From CAZWCE01 sp964632505 (lineage in GTDB: Bacteria; Planctomycetota; Planctomycetia; Pirellulales; Thermoguttaceae), in contig CAZWCE010000001.1 of the NCBI GenBank assembly GCA_964632505.1, positions 372,001 to 436,000 of the forward strand: DNA of 64,000 nt, read 5' to 3'. A program made the translations under genes and the position numbers. Each line of letters opens with the position of its first letter. Position 1 is the first letter of the stretch. Under the pieces are notes generated by a model. That model was not told the origin of the DNA. It did not search any database and saw nothing but the letters and a program-made list of their open reading frames with translations. Below are positions 41,356 through 50,839 of this stretch, piece by piece.

Positions 41356-43644
41356 TTACTGATCTTCTTCGGCTGGAATCACCTGTTCGAGGCCGACATC
41401 GATGTATTGCCCCCCCTCTTCCTGATGGCAGTGCACGGCCAGCACATTCTTGCCCGGTCGCAGCGCCTGCGAGGCGTCGCAGAGCATCTCCTGCAACTGG
41501 TAGTCGGTGGTGTATCCATCAAGTCGGGCCGCGAGGAAACCGTTCAGATAGACTTCGACGTCTTCATCGTGATGTATCCGAATGAGGAGGTTTTTCAGTT
41601 TCCCCATCATCCCCGGTTCGAGATGGAAGGTTCTTCGGAGCCAGATGTCGGAGGTGTTCCACTCGGTGCGGACCACGGCGCCGGGAGTCTCCTCGGTGCC
41701 GAATCCGCCCGCCCCTTCGAGCCAGGCGGAGTCGTCGAAGACGGCGTTTTTCCAGCCTTCGGGCGGTTGCTCGAGCGTGAACTTCCATGTCCGCGGTTCC
41801 TTTTCGGAGGTCGGCACGATCGTTTTGTAGGTCGGCGGCGGCAGGTAGATCCGCTCGTTGACCTTCGCCGTGCAGACGGCGCCCATCTTGATGAGGACCC
41901 GATCATAGGTCATCAGGCCGTTGACTTCGATCTCCACGTCGGAGGTCTGCGTGTAGACGGCGGCCGAAAGTCCTTTGCCGACAAGGGGATGCAACTGCTG
42001 GATCAGCTTGCTGTAGGCCATGAACAGGTCTTCGGGATTCTCGTACGACCGGTAGCCCCAGTTCTTCTCGTCCTGCCAGGTGTGCCCCGGGATGGGGAGG
42101 CCCAGTCCGCCGAATTCGCCGAGCACCACGGCCCGATCCTCTTCGACCGGAGGCATCGCCGGTCCGGGGTACTTGTGGATGTCGTGCACGTCGCCGACGC
42201 CTTGATCGGTCCAACCGCTGGCGTTGTTGATCAGCCGCGTCGGGTCGAGTTGCCGGACCATGTCGACGATCCGTTCGGTGTCGTATTGGCCCCATCCCTC
42301 GTTGAACGGGACCCACATGATGATCGAGGGGTGATTATCGAGCGAAAGAATCATCTCCTCAAGTTCTTTCTCGAATTGGGCTTCCGCCTTTCGAGTTTCT
42401 TCCGAAGGGGGACGCTTTTCGCTGTGGTGTCCGTCGCCGTTGGGCATGTCCTGCCAGACCAACACGCCGATGCGGTCGCACCAGTAGTAGAACCGGGCCG
42501 GTTCGACCTTCACGTGCTTGCGGAGCATGTTGAAACCCAGATCTTTGGTCACCTGGACATCGTACATGAGCGCCTCGTCGGTCGCGGCGGTGTAGAGCCC
42601 GTCGGGCCACCATCCCTGATCGAGGGGACCGAACTGGAAGAGCGGCTCGCCGTTGAGCATCATCCGCGTGATGCCGTCCTCGTCCTTGCCCAGGGCGATC
42701 TCCCGCATGCCGAAGTAGCTTTCGACCCGGTCGACCTCTTCGTCCCCGGAGAGGAGAACCACCTCGAGGTCGTAGAGGAACGGGCTTTTCGGCGACCAGA
42801 GTTTCGGATCCTCGAGTTTCAAGAGCACCGGCTCGGTCACCGGCCCCTCCGCCTCGGCGACGATTTGGCCGTCGTCGGTGGCGATCGCGCGGATGCGGTC
42901 GCTCGGCTTCGCGCCGCTGGTGCGGACGGTGAGCGAAAGGGTTTCGTTTTCCAGGTCCGGGACGCCCTTGAGTTTGCCGATCGAGGCCTTCGGGACCGGT
43001 TCGATCCAAACGGTCGACCAGATGCCCGTCACCGGCGTGTACCAGATGCCTCGGGGGTCGACCACCTGCTTGCCGCGGGGCTGGATGCCCTGATTCGTCG
43101 CATCCCAAACGGAGACAAGCAGTTCCTGCGGTTTGCCTTCAGCCAAGGCGGGGGTGATGTCGAAGGTGAACGGGCTGTAGCCGCCGCGGTGCACGCCGAT
43201 CTTCTTGCCGTTGAGCCAGACGACCGATTCCCAGTCGACCGCGCCGAAATGCAGCAGAATCCGCTCACCGTCCCAATCTTCGGGAACGTCGAAGGTGTGG
43301 CGATACCAGAGGCGATTCTCCTTGCCGACCCGCTTGCCCACGCCGGAAAGCGCCGATTCGACCGGATAAGGCACCAGGATCTTGCCGTCGAAATCCTCGA
43401 CGACTTCTTGATCGGCCGGGACGATCGCGTAGTCCCATAAACCGTTGAGGTTCTTCCACTTGGGGCGAACCATCTGGGGTCGGGGATACTCAGGGAGAGG
43501 ATTTTCGGGATCGACATCCGCGGCGAAGGGAGTCATGAGCGGATTCTCGGCCGGCTCCCACTGTTGGGATTCGGCGCTGCCGCTCCATAAACCGATGAGG
43601 CAGAACACGACGAGCGCCGGGAGTGTCTTGGTCAAATGGGGCAT
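41356..43644 (-). CDS. Secreted glycoside hydrolase family 2 (beta-galactosidase/beta-glucuronidase type)
   Basis: GH2 enzymes cleave beta-linked galactose, glucuronate or mannose with retention. The start MPHLTKTLPALVVF has AAGGAG upstream and a signal peptide ending near SAESQQ, giving 762 residues. The sugar-binding sandwich spans about 40-215 (LWYRHTFDVPEDWDGERILL, GGYSPFTFDIT). An Ig-like domain follows, and a TIM barrel at about 310-590 has FNMLRKHVKVEP, the general acid in WVPFNEGWGQYD (Glu near 449) and the probable nucleophile in VVLGEFGG (Glu near 511). A C-terminal beta-sandwich (residues about 640-755; DIWLRRTFHLEPGMMGKL, DVEVYLNGFLAARLDGYTTD) is a second carbohydrate-binding-like domain. 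It is transcribed alone and ends in the terminator at 41254. The exact sugar is not determined. Confidence 0.93.
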   Translation of the reverse strand: MPHLTKTLPALVVFCLIGLWSGSAESQQWEPAENPLMTPFAADVDPENPLPEYPRPQMVRPKWKNLNGLWDYAIVPADQEVVEDFDGKILVPYPVESALSGVGKRVGKENRLWYRHTFDVPEDWDGERILLHFGAVDWESVVWLNGKKIGVHRGGYSPFTFDITPALAEGKPQELLVSVWDATNQGIQPRGKQVVDPRGIWYTPVTGIWSTVWIEPVPKASIGKLKGVPDLENETLSLTVRTSGAKPSDRIRAIATDDGQIVAEAEGPVTEPVLLKLEDPKLWSPKSPFLYDLEVVLLSGDEEVDRVESYFGMREIALGKDEDGITRMMLNGEPLFQFGPLDQGWWPDGLYTAATDEALMYDVQVTKDLGFNMLRKHVKVEPARFYYWCDRIGVLVWQDMPNGDGHHSEKRPPSEETRKAEAQFEKELEEMILSLDNHPSIIMWVPFNEGWGQYDTERIVDMVRQLDPTRLINNASGWTDQGVGDVHDIHKYPGPAMPPVEEDRAVVLGEFGGLGLPIPGHTWQDEKNWGYRSYENPEDLFMAYSKLIQQLHPLVGKGLSAAVYTQTSDVEIEVNGLMTYDRVLIKMGAVCTAKVNERIYLPPPTYKTIVPTSEKEPRTWKFTLEQPPEGWKNAVFDDSAWLEGAGGFGTEETPGAVVRTEWNTSDIWLRRTFHLEPGMMGKLKNLLIRIHHDEDVEVYLNGFLAARLDGYTTDYQLQEMLCDASQALRPGKNVLAVHCHQEEGGQYIDVGLEQVIPAEEDQ

Positions 43645-43857
43645 GGGAAACGCTCCTTTTTGATAAGGTAGAGTGTCGCCTGCGCGAAGGCGATGATTCG
43701 ATCCGCCGCTTTTTCTCCCGCGAAAGGGAACACAATCGGCGATGATCGCCCCTTGCCGGGGGGCGACTATTGTCAATCGTAGACGGCTTCCGGCTTTTTT
43801 GCAAGCAGCACGGGGCGGTCGTCGGGACTGCGGTTGATGGAAAATCGTGGGCTCCAC

Positions 43858-43866
43858 TGATATAAT
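43858..43866 (+). promoter_or_regulatory. Extended -10 promoter for the PQQ-propeller gene
   Basis: The bases read TGATATAAT, a TG-N-TATAAT extended -10 with a perfect hexamer. Transcription would begin near 43873, leaving a leader of about 64 bases before the TTG start at 43937. Confidence 0.5.
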
Positions 43867-43936
43867 GATCGGGCGAAACCGACCGGTCCGGTCGCTTGAT
43901 TGATGCATCCATGACCTCGTCAAAAGGAGAGCTCCC

Positions 43937-45613
43937 TTGAGAAGATTCAGCCGATTTTTAGTTCATGATCGCTCCGGGAGACATGTGCCCGGCGGAAAAC
44001 TTCGTTTGCCGGTGTTTTCAGTGATCGTACTGGTGCTTGGGGCGATCTCCTGCGCTTCCGGCGCCGACTGGCCGCAGTGGCGCGGCGAACAGCGCGACGG
44101 CGTTTGGCGCGAGGACGGCATCCTCGACGAGTTCGGCCCCGAGCGACTCGAGCGACGTTGGACCGCCACCATCGGGGGAGGCTACGGCGGCCCCACGGTC
44201 GCCGACGGCCGCGTCTACGTGATGGACCGGCTCGCCGACGACCCATCGAACACGCCGTCCGATCGGGTCCTTTGCTTCGATCTCCGGACCGGCGAATCGC
44301 TTTGGCGGCATGCCTATCCCTGTTCCTATTCGAGTGGTTCGCGCCGCGTGAGCTATGCCTGTGGTCCCCGGGCCGCGGTGACGGTCGTCGACGGTCGGGC
44401 CTATGCCCTCGGGACGATGGGCCATCTCCATTGTCTCGATGCCGCTACCGGCAAGCTGCTTTGGGAGAAGATTCCCGGCGAGGATTACCAGGTCGAGGTG
44501 CCCATCTGGGGCATCGCCTCTTCGCCGCTGGTCGAGGGAGACCTGCTCATCGCCCAGCTCGGCGCTTCCGGTGAAGGCGCTTGCCTGGTGGGACTCGATC
44601 GGAAGACGGGCCGCGAAGTCTGGCGGGCGCTGGACGACCCGGCCTCTTACTCTTCGCCGATCGTCATCGAGCAAGCGGGAGAGCGCGTGCTGGTCTGCTG
44701 GACCGGGAGCCGATTGGCCGGGCTGGATCCGCAAACGGGCGAACTCCACTGGTCGTTCGACACGCCGCAGGATCGATTCATCATCAACGTGCCCACGCCG
44801 GTGGTCGCCGACGACAAGGTCTTTCTGACGATGTTCTACGACGGTTCGGTGCTGGCTTCCCTTTCGCCCGACCGCCTCGCCGCCGAGGTGCTCTGGCGGC
44901 GCGCCGGGGCGAACGAACGCAACACCGAGGCCCTGCACAGCACGATGAGCACGCCTGTGTTCACCGGCGATTATATTTACGGCGTCGACTCCTACGGCCA
45001 TTTCCGCTGCCTCGATGCGAAAGACGGCGACATCGTCTGGGAGAATGAATCGGTCGTTCCGATCGCCCGGTGGTCGAATGTTCACTTCGTCGAGCACGGC
45101 GACCGTCACTTCCTGTTCAACGAACGGGGGGAACTGATCATCGGCCGGATGTCGCCCTCGGGATTCGAGGAGATCGATCGCGCTTGGCTGCTCGTCCCGA
45201 CCGAAGGACAACTCTCCAAACGAGACGGGGTCTGCTGGTCGCATCCCGCGTTCGCCGACCGGTGCGTGCTGAACCGAAACGACAAGGAGCTGGTCTGCGC
45301 CCCTCTCGGAGCCGATTCGGTCAACGCCGCCGGAAACGATTCGGCCGTGAACATGCCGCCGCTTTTGGATCGGGCGATGCCGACTTCGTTCGAAGAGGGC
45401 GAAGATTCGGCGATGCCGGAGTATCATCCCGTGCCCTGCAAGGAATTCCAGCCGCGCGACGGACTGGGCAACACACTGCGAAAACTGGAGGACGGCAAAA
45501 CGGTGAAGGTGGCCTACCTCGGCGGATCGATCACCGCGGCCCGCGGTTGGCGGGTCATGACGACCGAACGGCTCGGTGCGCGGTACCCCCGGGCGACGAT
45601 CGAGGAAACGTAA
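43937..45613 (+). CDS. Secreted PQQ-type beta-propeller protein with cut-off SGNH-hydrolase domain
   Basis: The TTG start is supported by AAAGGAG six bases upstream. A signal peptide follows (LPVFSVIVLVLGAISCASGA). Residues about 45-450 are a PQQ-like propeller whose blades contain the repeat LDPQTGELHW, LDAATGKLLWE, LDRKTGREVWRA and LDAKDGDIVWEN, common in planctomycete exported proteins. After a linker, residues about 500-558 begin a different domain: FQPRDGLGNTLRKLEDGKTV, then KVAYLGGSITAARGW. This is the first block of an SGNH/GDSL-type hydrolase. The frame stops at RATIEET, about 37 residues after the GGSIT block, while such domains need about 180 more. Neither remaining frame continues it convincingly. 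The propeller may still work; the hydrolase part cannot. Confidence 0.85.
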   Translation: MRRFSRFLVHDRSGRHVPGGKLRLPVFSVIVLVLGAISCASGADWPQWRGEQRDGVWREDGILDEFGPERLERRWTATIGGGYGGPTVADGRVYVMDRLADDPSNTPSDRVLCFDLRTGESLWRHAYPCSYSSGSRRVSYACGPRAAVTVVDGRAYALGTMGHLHCLDAATGKLLWEKIPGEDYQVEVPIWGIASSPLVEGDLLIAQLGASGEGACLVGLDRKTGREVWRALDDPASYSSPIVIEQAGERVLVCWTGSRLAGLDPQTGELHWSFDTPQDRFIINVPTPVVADDKVFLTMFYDGSVLASLSPDRLAAEVLWRRAGANERNTEALHSTMSTPVFTGDYIYGVDSYGHFRCLDAKDGDIVWENESVVPIARWSNVHFVEHGDRHFLFNERGELIIGRMSPSGFEEIDRAWLLVPTEGQLSKRDGVCWSHPAFADRCVLNRNDKELVCAPLGADSVNAAGNDSAVNMPPLLDRAMPTSFEEGEDSAMPEYHPVPCKEFQPRDGLGNTLRKLEDGKTVKVAYLGGSITAARGWRVMTTERLGARYPRATIEET

Positions 45614-45749
45614 ACGGGGAGTGCTTCTTGCAAACGGTCGCCCCGGTGCGTTCGGGCGGAGAATCTGGTACGATGACGGAATGCTAGGACGATGGAATGC
45701 AAGGGAGCCGGTTTTTGGAATCCAGCAAGGGAAGGAATATTCTCCGACG

Positions 45750-46151
45750 ATGAACACCGCGATGCGAGAGCAGTTCGATGCCGTCGCCGAAGAGGTGCTC
45801 GAGAAACTGCCCGAGGAGATTCACAAGATGCTCGAAGAGGTGCCGCTGGTGGTGGAGGATCACCCGGCGGCGCAGATGTGTCGGGAATTGGGCATTCGCG
45901 ACCGCCGCGGGCTCTGCGGACTCTACCAGGGGATTCCGCTTTCCGACCGGTCGGTGCTCTTGCCGTGGTATTTGCCCGATACGGTGACGATCTTCCGGGA
46001 AGGCATCCTCGCCTACGCCCGAGAGCTTTCCGGCGGCCGTCGACTCGACCGTGAGATTCTGCGGGAGCAGATCCGCGTGACCATTTTGCACGAATTGGCC
46101 CATTTCCACGGCATGGACGAGGAGGAGATTCGCGCGCTCGGCTACGGTTGA
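45750..46151 (+). CDS. Small zinc metallopeptidase-like protein
   Basis: The 133-residue protein starts MNTAMREQFDAVAEEVLEKL. It carries the zincin signature HELAHFHGMDEEEIRALG near its C-terminus, the H-E-x-x-H of the PF06262-type minimal zincins seen across Actinobacteria and planctomycetes. The preceding REQIRVTILHE forms the active-site helix, and LCGLYQGIPLSDRSV and TIFREGILAYAR are family-like strands. There is no signal peptide, so it is cytoplasmic. Physiological substrates of this family are not known. The frame could begin earlier, but the upstream part overlaps the debris of the truncated SGNH domain and looks non-coding. Confidence 0.85.
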   Translation: MNTAMREQFDAVAEEVLEKLPEEIHKMLEEVPLVVEDHPAAQMCRELGIRDRRGLCGLYQGIPLSDRSVLLPWYLPDTVTIFREGILAYARELSGGRRLDREILREQIRVTILHELAHFHGMDEEEIRALGYG

Positions 46152-46237
46152 TCGGCGGTTTCGCGTCGTTTTGCCGGCCCCTTCGCGGTGCCATTCCCAC
46201 TACCCACCCCATTCGTAATCCATGATAGGAGACAGAG

Positions 46238-47110
46238 ATGGTGTACAGAAAAATACTTTCCGCCGTCACGCTTTTCGGCCTTCTGCTGGTGATGTGTCCG
46301 ACTGCTTGGTCCCAGGAAAAGAAGGAATTACCGCCGAGGCCCCAACCGGACCGCAAGATCACCTACAAGGAAGCGAGCGGGGTGGAACTGAAACTGCACC
46401 TGTTTGCGCCGGAGGATTGGAAGCCGAGCGACCGCCGAGGGGCGATCGTCTTCTTCTTCGGGGGAGGCTGGATCGGGGGATCGCCCTCGCAGTTCTACCC
46501 GCATTGTCGCGAGTTGGCCGATCGGGGCATAGTCGCCATGGCGGCCGCTTATCGGGTCCGGAGCCGCCACCAGACGACGCCGTTCGAGTGCGTCAAGGAC
46601 GGCAAGTCGGCGATCCGCTACGTCCGCGAACATGCCGGGGAGTTGGGGATCGACCCGGACCGCCTCGCCGCGGGAGGAGGTTCGGCCGGGGGACATGTCG
46701 CCGCCTCGACCGGCACGCTGCCGGACTTCGACGAGCCGGAAGCCGACCGGGAGATCTCCTCGAAGCCGAACGCCCTGGTGCTGTTCAATCCCGTGGTCGA
46801 TACCAGCGAGCGCGGTTACGGCTATGACCGGCTCCGGGAACGATTCAAGGAGATTTCGCCCCTGCATCACATCGATGAGTCGACGCCGCCGACGATCATC
46901 TTTCACGGCACCGGCGATACGACCGTGCCGTTTTCGAACGTGAAGAACTTCTGCGAGCGGATGAAGGTCGAGGGCAATGACTGTGAGTTGATGGCGTTCG
47001 AGGGACGGCCGCACGGCTTCTTCAACTACGGCCGAGGCGACAATTCCGACTATGAGTCCTCTCTCGCCCGGATGATCCACTTCCTCGATCAGCTCGGTTA
47101 TCTGGAGTGA
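46238..47110 (+). CDS. Secreted alpha/beta-hydrolase (carboxylesterase-like)
   Basis: The 290-residue protein has a signal peptide (ILSAVTLFGLLLVMCPTAWS). The fold is shown by an oxyanion-hole segment AIVFFFGGGWIGGSP, a YRVRSRHQTTPFECVKD region, the nucleophile elbow GGGSAGGH near residue 150, the aspartate loop IIFHGTGDTTVPF near 225 and the catalytic histidine in EGRPHGFFNYG near 257. The order fits the BD-FAE/HSL-like esterases that de-esterify glycans or small esters. GGAG precedes the ATG. It ends in an intrinsic terminator at 47141. A role in removing acetyl or methyl groups from polysaccharide fits the neighbouring sulfatase, GH2 and DUF1080 genes but is inferred. Confidence 0.9.
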   Translation: MVYRKILSAVTLFGLLLVMCPTAWSQEKKELPPRPQPDRKITYKEASGVELKLHLFAPEDWKPSDRRGAIVFFFGGGWIGGSPSQFYPHCRELADRGIVAMAAAYRVRSRHQTTPFECVKDGKSAIRYVREHAGELGIDPDRLAAGGGSAGGHVAASTGTLPDFDEPEADREISSKPNALVLFNPVVDTSERGYGYDRLRERFKEISPLHHIDESTPPTIIFHGTGDTTVPFSNVKNFCERMKVEGNDCELMAFEGRPHGFFNYGRGDNSDYESSLARMIHFLDQLGYLE

Positions 47111-47140
47111 TCGCCTGGGAGGAATCTTTTTTTCACGAAG

Positions 47141-47169
47141 ACGCGAGCCCCCGTCGGCTCGCGTTTTTC
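47141..47169 (+). terminator. Intrinsic terminator of the alpha/beta-hydrolase gene
   Basis: ACGCGAGCC pairs perfectly with GGCTCGCGT around a six-base loop and is followed by TTTTTCG. It is 31 bases past the stop codon and just before the end of the convergent antiporter gene. Confidence 0.8.
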
Positions 47170-47182
47170 GTGCGCCGAGCGA

Positions 47183-48979
47183 TCAGCCGTTTTTCTTGTT
47201 CTGTGACGAAGTGGAGGGCGATGCCTCGTCGCCGGTCGACGCGCCGTTATTGGGGAGGGTGTCGTCGCCGGTGTCGATCTGTTTGCGGATGAGAATACGG
47301 AGCACATCGCGGCGGCGGACGATGCCGATCAATTGGTAGGGTTTCTCCCGCGTGACGACCGGCAGGCAATCGTCCTGGCTCTTTTCGAAGAGATCCAGGG
47401 CTCGGGGAGCGGGCTCGTCGGGGAAGAGAACCCAGCGGGAGGGCGTCATCAGGTCGTCGGCCCGGACCAAGGAGCCGAGGGTGGGGTCGAACAGCTCGTT
47501 GCTCAGTTCGCGATAGCGGATCAACCCGAGCAGTTCCCCGGCGTTGCCGACCACCGGATAGGTGTCGTTGCGGCTCTGCTGGATGAGGTTGATGACGTCG
47601 TCGAAGGTGGCGTCGGCATGCACGGCCGGCTGGTTCGACCGCATGAGATGGCGGATGGTCATCTTCTCGGGCGGTTGCTTCCGCCAGGGGTTCATACCCA
47701 AAGCGAGCATGAGGCGGTTCCAGACGGTGCGGACGACGTCCATTGCCCCGTAGGCGTTGTGACTGATCGCGTGGGCGATGGGGACCTCGCCGGTGCGGAG
47801 GACCGCCAGCCGGATGAAAATCGGCCCGATGATTTCGAAGATGACGACCGTCCCGAGGATGATCGTCTGGATCTCGCGGCAGATCGCGGCGAAATCGCCT
47901 CCCACTTCGGCACTCCGCTTGACCGCGATCGACGAGAGGGCGATGGCGACGCCGGCTTGCGAGAGGAGGGAGATGCCCAGCCAGTTCCGGACGCCGGGCT
48001 CTTCCTTGTGGCGTCGGGCGGCGCCCCAGATGCCGAGGAATTTGCCGACCAGCCGGGTCACGAGGTAGACCACGCCGAGCAGCCCCGCCTTGGCGAGCAT
48101 GCCGAGTTGCAGTTCGGCTCCGTGAGCGACGAAGAAGACCACGCACAACAGACCGGTGGCACGATCGAGCTCGCTGAGAACGCGGTCGGTCTGATCGGTC
48201 GTGTTGGCGACGGTGATGCCCATCGCCAAAAAGGCGAGTAGATAAGGGGCTTCGTAGTATTCGCAGAGTCCCAGCACCGACATGATCACGGCGAACAGCA
48301 GGATGAGTCGGCGATCGGTCGCGGTCTGGGTGAAGATGAGGCTGATGACCAGCCCTCCGGCCGCGCCGAAGGTGACCGAGCCGGCCAAGTCGATCCCGAA
48401 GCGGTAGAACTCCTGCAACAGGAGTCCGGTGTCGGCGTTTTCGGCGAGTCCTCCTTGCAGAAACAGCAGCGTGACGAAGACCAGCTCGAATAGAATGATC
48501 GAGACCAGATTGTTGATCGCCACCAACGTGTTGATCATCTCGGTGATGGTCCCCTCCGACTCGACCTCCTTGAGCACGAGGATGGTGGTCGCCGGAGCGG
48601 TCGCCAGGGCGAGAATCCCCAACAGCACGGCTCCCTTCCAACCGGCCCCGAACAGCAGGACACCGCAGAAGACCATCGCGAAGGTCCAGATCAGTTCGCT
48701 CCGAGAAAGGAAATAGACCCGTTTGATGATGCGCCGGGCCCGGACCAGCGGGAAATGACACCCCAGGGTGAACAGCACCAAGGCGATCGCCAATTGGGTC
48801 AGCGGCTTGAGGTGCTCGAGTTGGGCATGCTTGACCAGCCCGAGCACGGCCGGGCCGATCGCCACCCCGATGAGCAGGTAGGCGGTGACCCGCGGCAGCC
48901 GAAAGACCGAAGCGAGCCGCCCCGCGATCAACGCCACCAGTAGAATCAATCCGAGTGTCAGTCCGACTTGTCCGTCCAT
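47183..48979 (-). CDS. CPA2-family monovalent cation:proton antiporter with C-terminal CBS pair
   Basis: This 598-residue inner-membrane protein exchanges Na+ or K+ for protons. Residues about 1-390 hold a dozen hydrophobic spans: GLTLGLILLVALIAGRLAS, LPRVTAYLLIGVAIGPAVLG, the ion-binding-region LGILALATAPATTILVLKEV (with the T-A-P-A in place of the usual acidic pair), and NNLVSIILFELVFVTLLFL. A cytoplasmic part follows, with two CBS motifs at about 460-570 (TIRHLMRSNQPAVHADATFD, then LIGIVRRRDVLRILI), which in other proteins sense adenine nucleotides. The missing Asp in the TM5 position is notable and could change ion preference. It stands alone, convergent with the hydrolase gene. Confidence 0.9.
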   Translation of the reverse strand: MDGQVGLTLGLILLVALIAGRLASVFRLPRVTAYLLIGVAIGPAVLGLVKHAQLEHLKPLTQLAIALVLFTLGCHFPLVRARRIIKRVYFLSRSELIWTFAMVFCGVLLFGAGWKGAVLLGILALATAPATTILVLKEVESEGTITEMINTLVAINNLVSIILFELVFVTLLFLQGGLAENADTGLLLQEFYRFGIDLAGSVTFGAAGGLVISLIFTQTATDRRLILLFAVIMSVLGLCEYYEAPYLLAFLAMGITVANTTDQTDRVLSELDRATGLLCVVFFVAHGAELQLGMLAKAGLLGVVYLVTRLVGKFLGIWGAARRHKEEPGVRNWLGISLLSQAGVAIALSSIAVKRSAEVGGDFAAICREIQTIILGTVVIFEIIGPIFIRLAVLRTGEVPIAHAISHNAYGAMDVVRTVWNRLMLALGMNPWRKQPPEKMTIRHLMRSNQPAVHADATFDDVINLIQQSRNDTYPVVGNAGELLGLIRYRELSNELFDPTLGSLVRADDLMTPSRWVLFPDEPAPRALDLFEKSQDDCLPVVTREKPYQLIGIVRRRDVLRILIRKQIDTGDDTLPNNGASTGDEASPSTSSQNKKNG

Positions 48980-49404
48980 CGATGCACGCTTCCGGAACCT
49001 TCAGGGAATCGCCGCTTATTGAAAGAGGCGTCGGTTTGTTGGGATCAGAGAGTATGGACAACTTAGCATATCGGCCCGATGCTCAAAAGGCTATTCTCGG
49101 CGGAATGCGCCAACTTTTCCCACTTCCGAAATCCACTCTCTTGAGGGGGAAGGCGGGGTGTGGGGCGATGGGTAGGGTCGCTTTCCGGCCTCGTTTCAGG
49201 AAAAGATTGTCGATTATTCCGATCGGCGCCGTCCGAAAATGGGGGTGTTTTCGATTTTTGCGGGGGTTTCGGTAGTCGGAATCGCTTCGATGGATCGATC
49301 CAAGGGGGAGAGAATATCGCTTTTTGTACGTTTATGAAAGAAATCATGGAAGAAAGAAGTTCTTCCGGTCAATCCGAAACCCGAAAGATGCAAGGAAAGC
49401 TGAG
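48980..49404. other. Divergent intergenic region between antiporter and porin
   Basis: About 425 bases with no recognisable gene. AT-rich bits near 49310-49350 may be part of the porin's promoter, but no box pair at proper spacing was found. Confidence 0.35.
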
Positions 49405-50802
49405 TTGAAGAAAAATTGGTGCAAGAGTATGGTAAGAATCGTCTCGGTTCTCATCGCGTTCACGGCCACGGCCCCGTTGGTGCAAGCACGGGAATCCGGA
49501 ATCCTCGCCGGCGATCTCGCTTCGCCGGACCCCGGCCGAGCCGAGGTGACCGACTTACAGACCCAGATCGATGAATTGCGACAGAGTCTCCGGGAGAAGG
49601 TCGACAAGCCGAACCCCGAGGAGGAGTTCACCTGCAATCTCTTCGGGCGCCTCTACTCTGATTACAATCTGTTCGCCGACCAGAGTCCCGCCAATCGGGC
49701 CTATTACGGCGACCAGGAGAATTATTTCGAGATTCGCCAGATGCGTCTCGGGGCCAAGGGGAAAGGTTTCGAAATCTTCGATTACAAGCTCCAGATCACC
49801 TTCGAGCCGGAAGGAAGCACCGATGGAGCGGGAACCCGGCATCCGCTCACTCAGCCGAAGGACGCTTTCGTGGGAGTGAAAAACGTCCCCTATTTGGGGC
49901 GGATGAAGTTCGGGCACCAAAAGGTGGAAACGGGCATCACCTACATGAACAGCTCCCGTTTCTTCCCGCTCATGGAACGCCCTCTGGCGGTGGCGATGTT
50001 CAAACTCGATCGCCGCTGGGGCATCACTTCGGCGAATCTGTTCGCCGACGATCGGGTCCGGTTCTTCTGGGGACTCTACGCCGAGCAGGACGGGGACTTC
50101 GCCGTCGAGAAGGAGTATCGGGGCGACCGGCAGGGGGCGATCTTCAACCTCCGCGCGACCGCCGCGCCGATCTATTCCTGCGACGGCTATTATCTGCTGC
50201 ATCTGGGCGGTCATTTCAGCCACGTCTACGATGCCGACGAGCACGCCCGATTCCGCGGAAAGCCGCTGAATTTGCACGAGGGCGACTACTTCATCGACAC
50301 CGGAACCTTCTGGAACGCCAGCTACAATACCGGCGGCCTCGAAGCGGCCGCTTCCGCCGGGCCTTGGAATCTGGTCTCCGAGATGTTCATGACCTCCTAC
50401 GACAGCTACGGGGCCCAGCCGCATCGCAATGTATACGGGGCTTCGGTCGAAGGGACTTATTTCCTGACCGGCGAGTTTCGGAACTATCAGTTGTCGACGG
50501 GGCAGTTCCGGAATATTTCGGTACGCCGTCCCGTGCTGTTCTCCGGTGCCCGCCACGGGCATCGGGTGCGGGGATGGGGGGCCTGGCAGGTCGCGGCGCG
50601 ATGGTCCTACGTCGATTGTTCCCAGTTCACCCCCCAAAGCGCCGACGCCGGCACGATGCACGATTTCACCCTCGGCCTGAACTGGTACTGGAACGACAAC
50701 ATGCGAATGATGTTCCAGTGGGGGCATGTCTTCCCCGACGTCCGGGACGCCGGGGCGACCGAGGCCGACATTGTCTCGATGGCGGTCCGATGCTTCTTCT
50801 GA
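49405..50802 (+). CDS. Outer-membrane porin, phosphate-selective OprP/OprO-like
   Basis: The protein has a signal peptide after a basic start (KKNWCKSMVRIVSVLIAFTA, cleavage near LVQARE). I choose the TTG at 49405 because AGGAAAGC lies ahead of it; the ATG at 49429 is an alternative. Residues about 45-70 (VTDLQTQIDELRQSLREKV) form a short coiled coil, which in this family precedes the barrel. The rest is beta-barrel-like, with alternating strands (FEIRQMRLGAKGKGFEIFDY, MKFGHQKVETGITYMNSSRF) and an aromatic C-terminal end MAVRCFF, ending in Phe as outer-membrane proteins do. With 465 residues it fits PF07396-type porins. This indicates a true outer membrane. Phosphate selectivity is inferred from family only. 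Confidence 0.85.
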   Translation: MKKNWCKSMVRIVSVLIAFTATAPLVQARESGILAGDLASPDPGRAEVTDLQTQIDELRQSLREKVDKPNPEEEFTCNLFGRLYSDYNLFADQSPANRAYYGDQENYFEIRQMRLGAKGKGFEIFDYKLQITFEPEGSTDGAGTRHPLTQPKDAFVGVKNVPYLGRMKFGHQKVETGITYMNSSRFFPLMERPLAVAMFKLDRRWGITSANLFADDRVRFFWGLYAEQDGDFAVEKEYRGDRQGAIFNLRATAAPIYSCDGYYLLHLGGHFSHVYDADEHARFRGKPLNLHEGDYFIDTGTFWNASYNTGGLEAAASAGPWNLVSEMFMTSYDSYGAQPHRNVYGASVEGTYFLTGEFRNYQLSTGQFRNISVRRPVLFSGARHGHRVRGWGAWQVAARWSYVDCSQFTPQSADAGTMHDFTLGLNWYWNDNMRMMFQWGHVFPDVRDAGATEADIVSMAVRCFF

Positions 50803-50839
50803 AGACGCCAAGCGAAAGGCCCCGTAGACATGAAACGGG

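Noticed and set aside
44018..45757. 579-codon minus-strand frame opposite the PQQ-propeller gene
   Set aside because: Antisense shadow of repeated propeller codons; no start signal or motif.
47247..49061. 604-codon minus-strand frame overlapping the antiporter gene
   Set aside because: Out-of-frame, Arg/His/Pro-rich; the real frame has clear membrane spans and CBS motifs.
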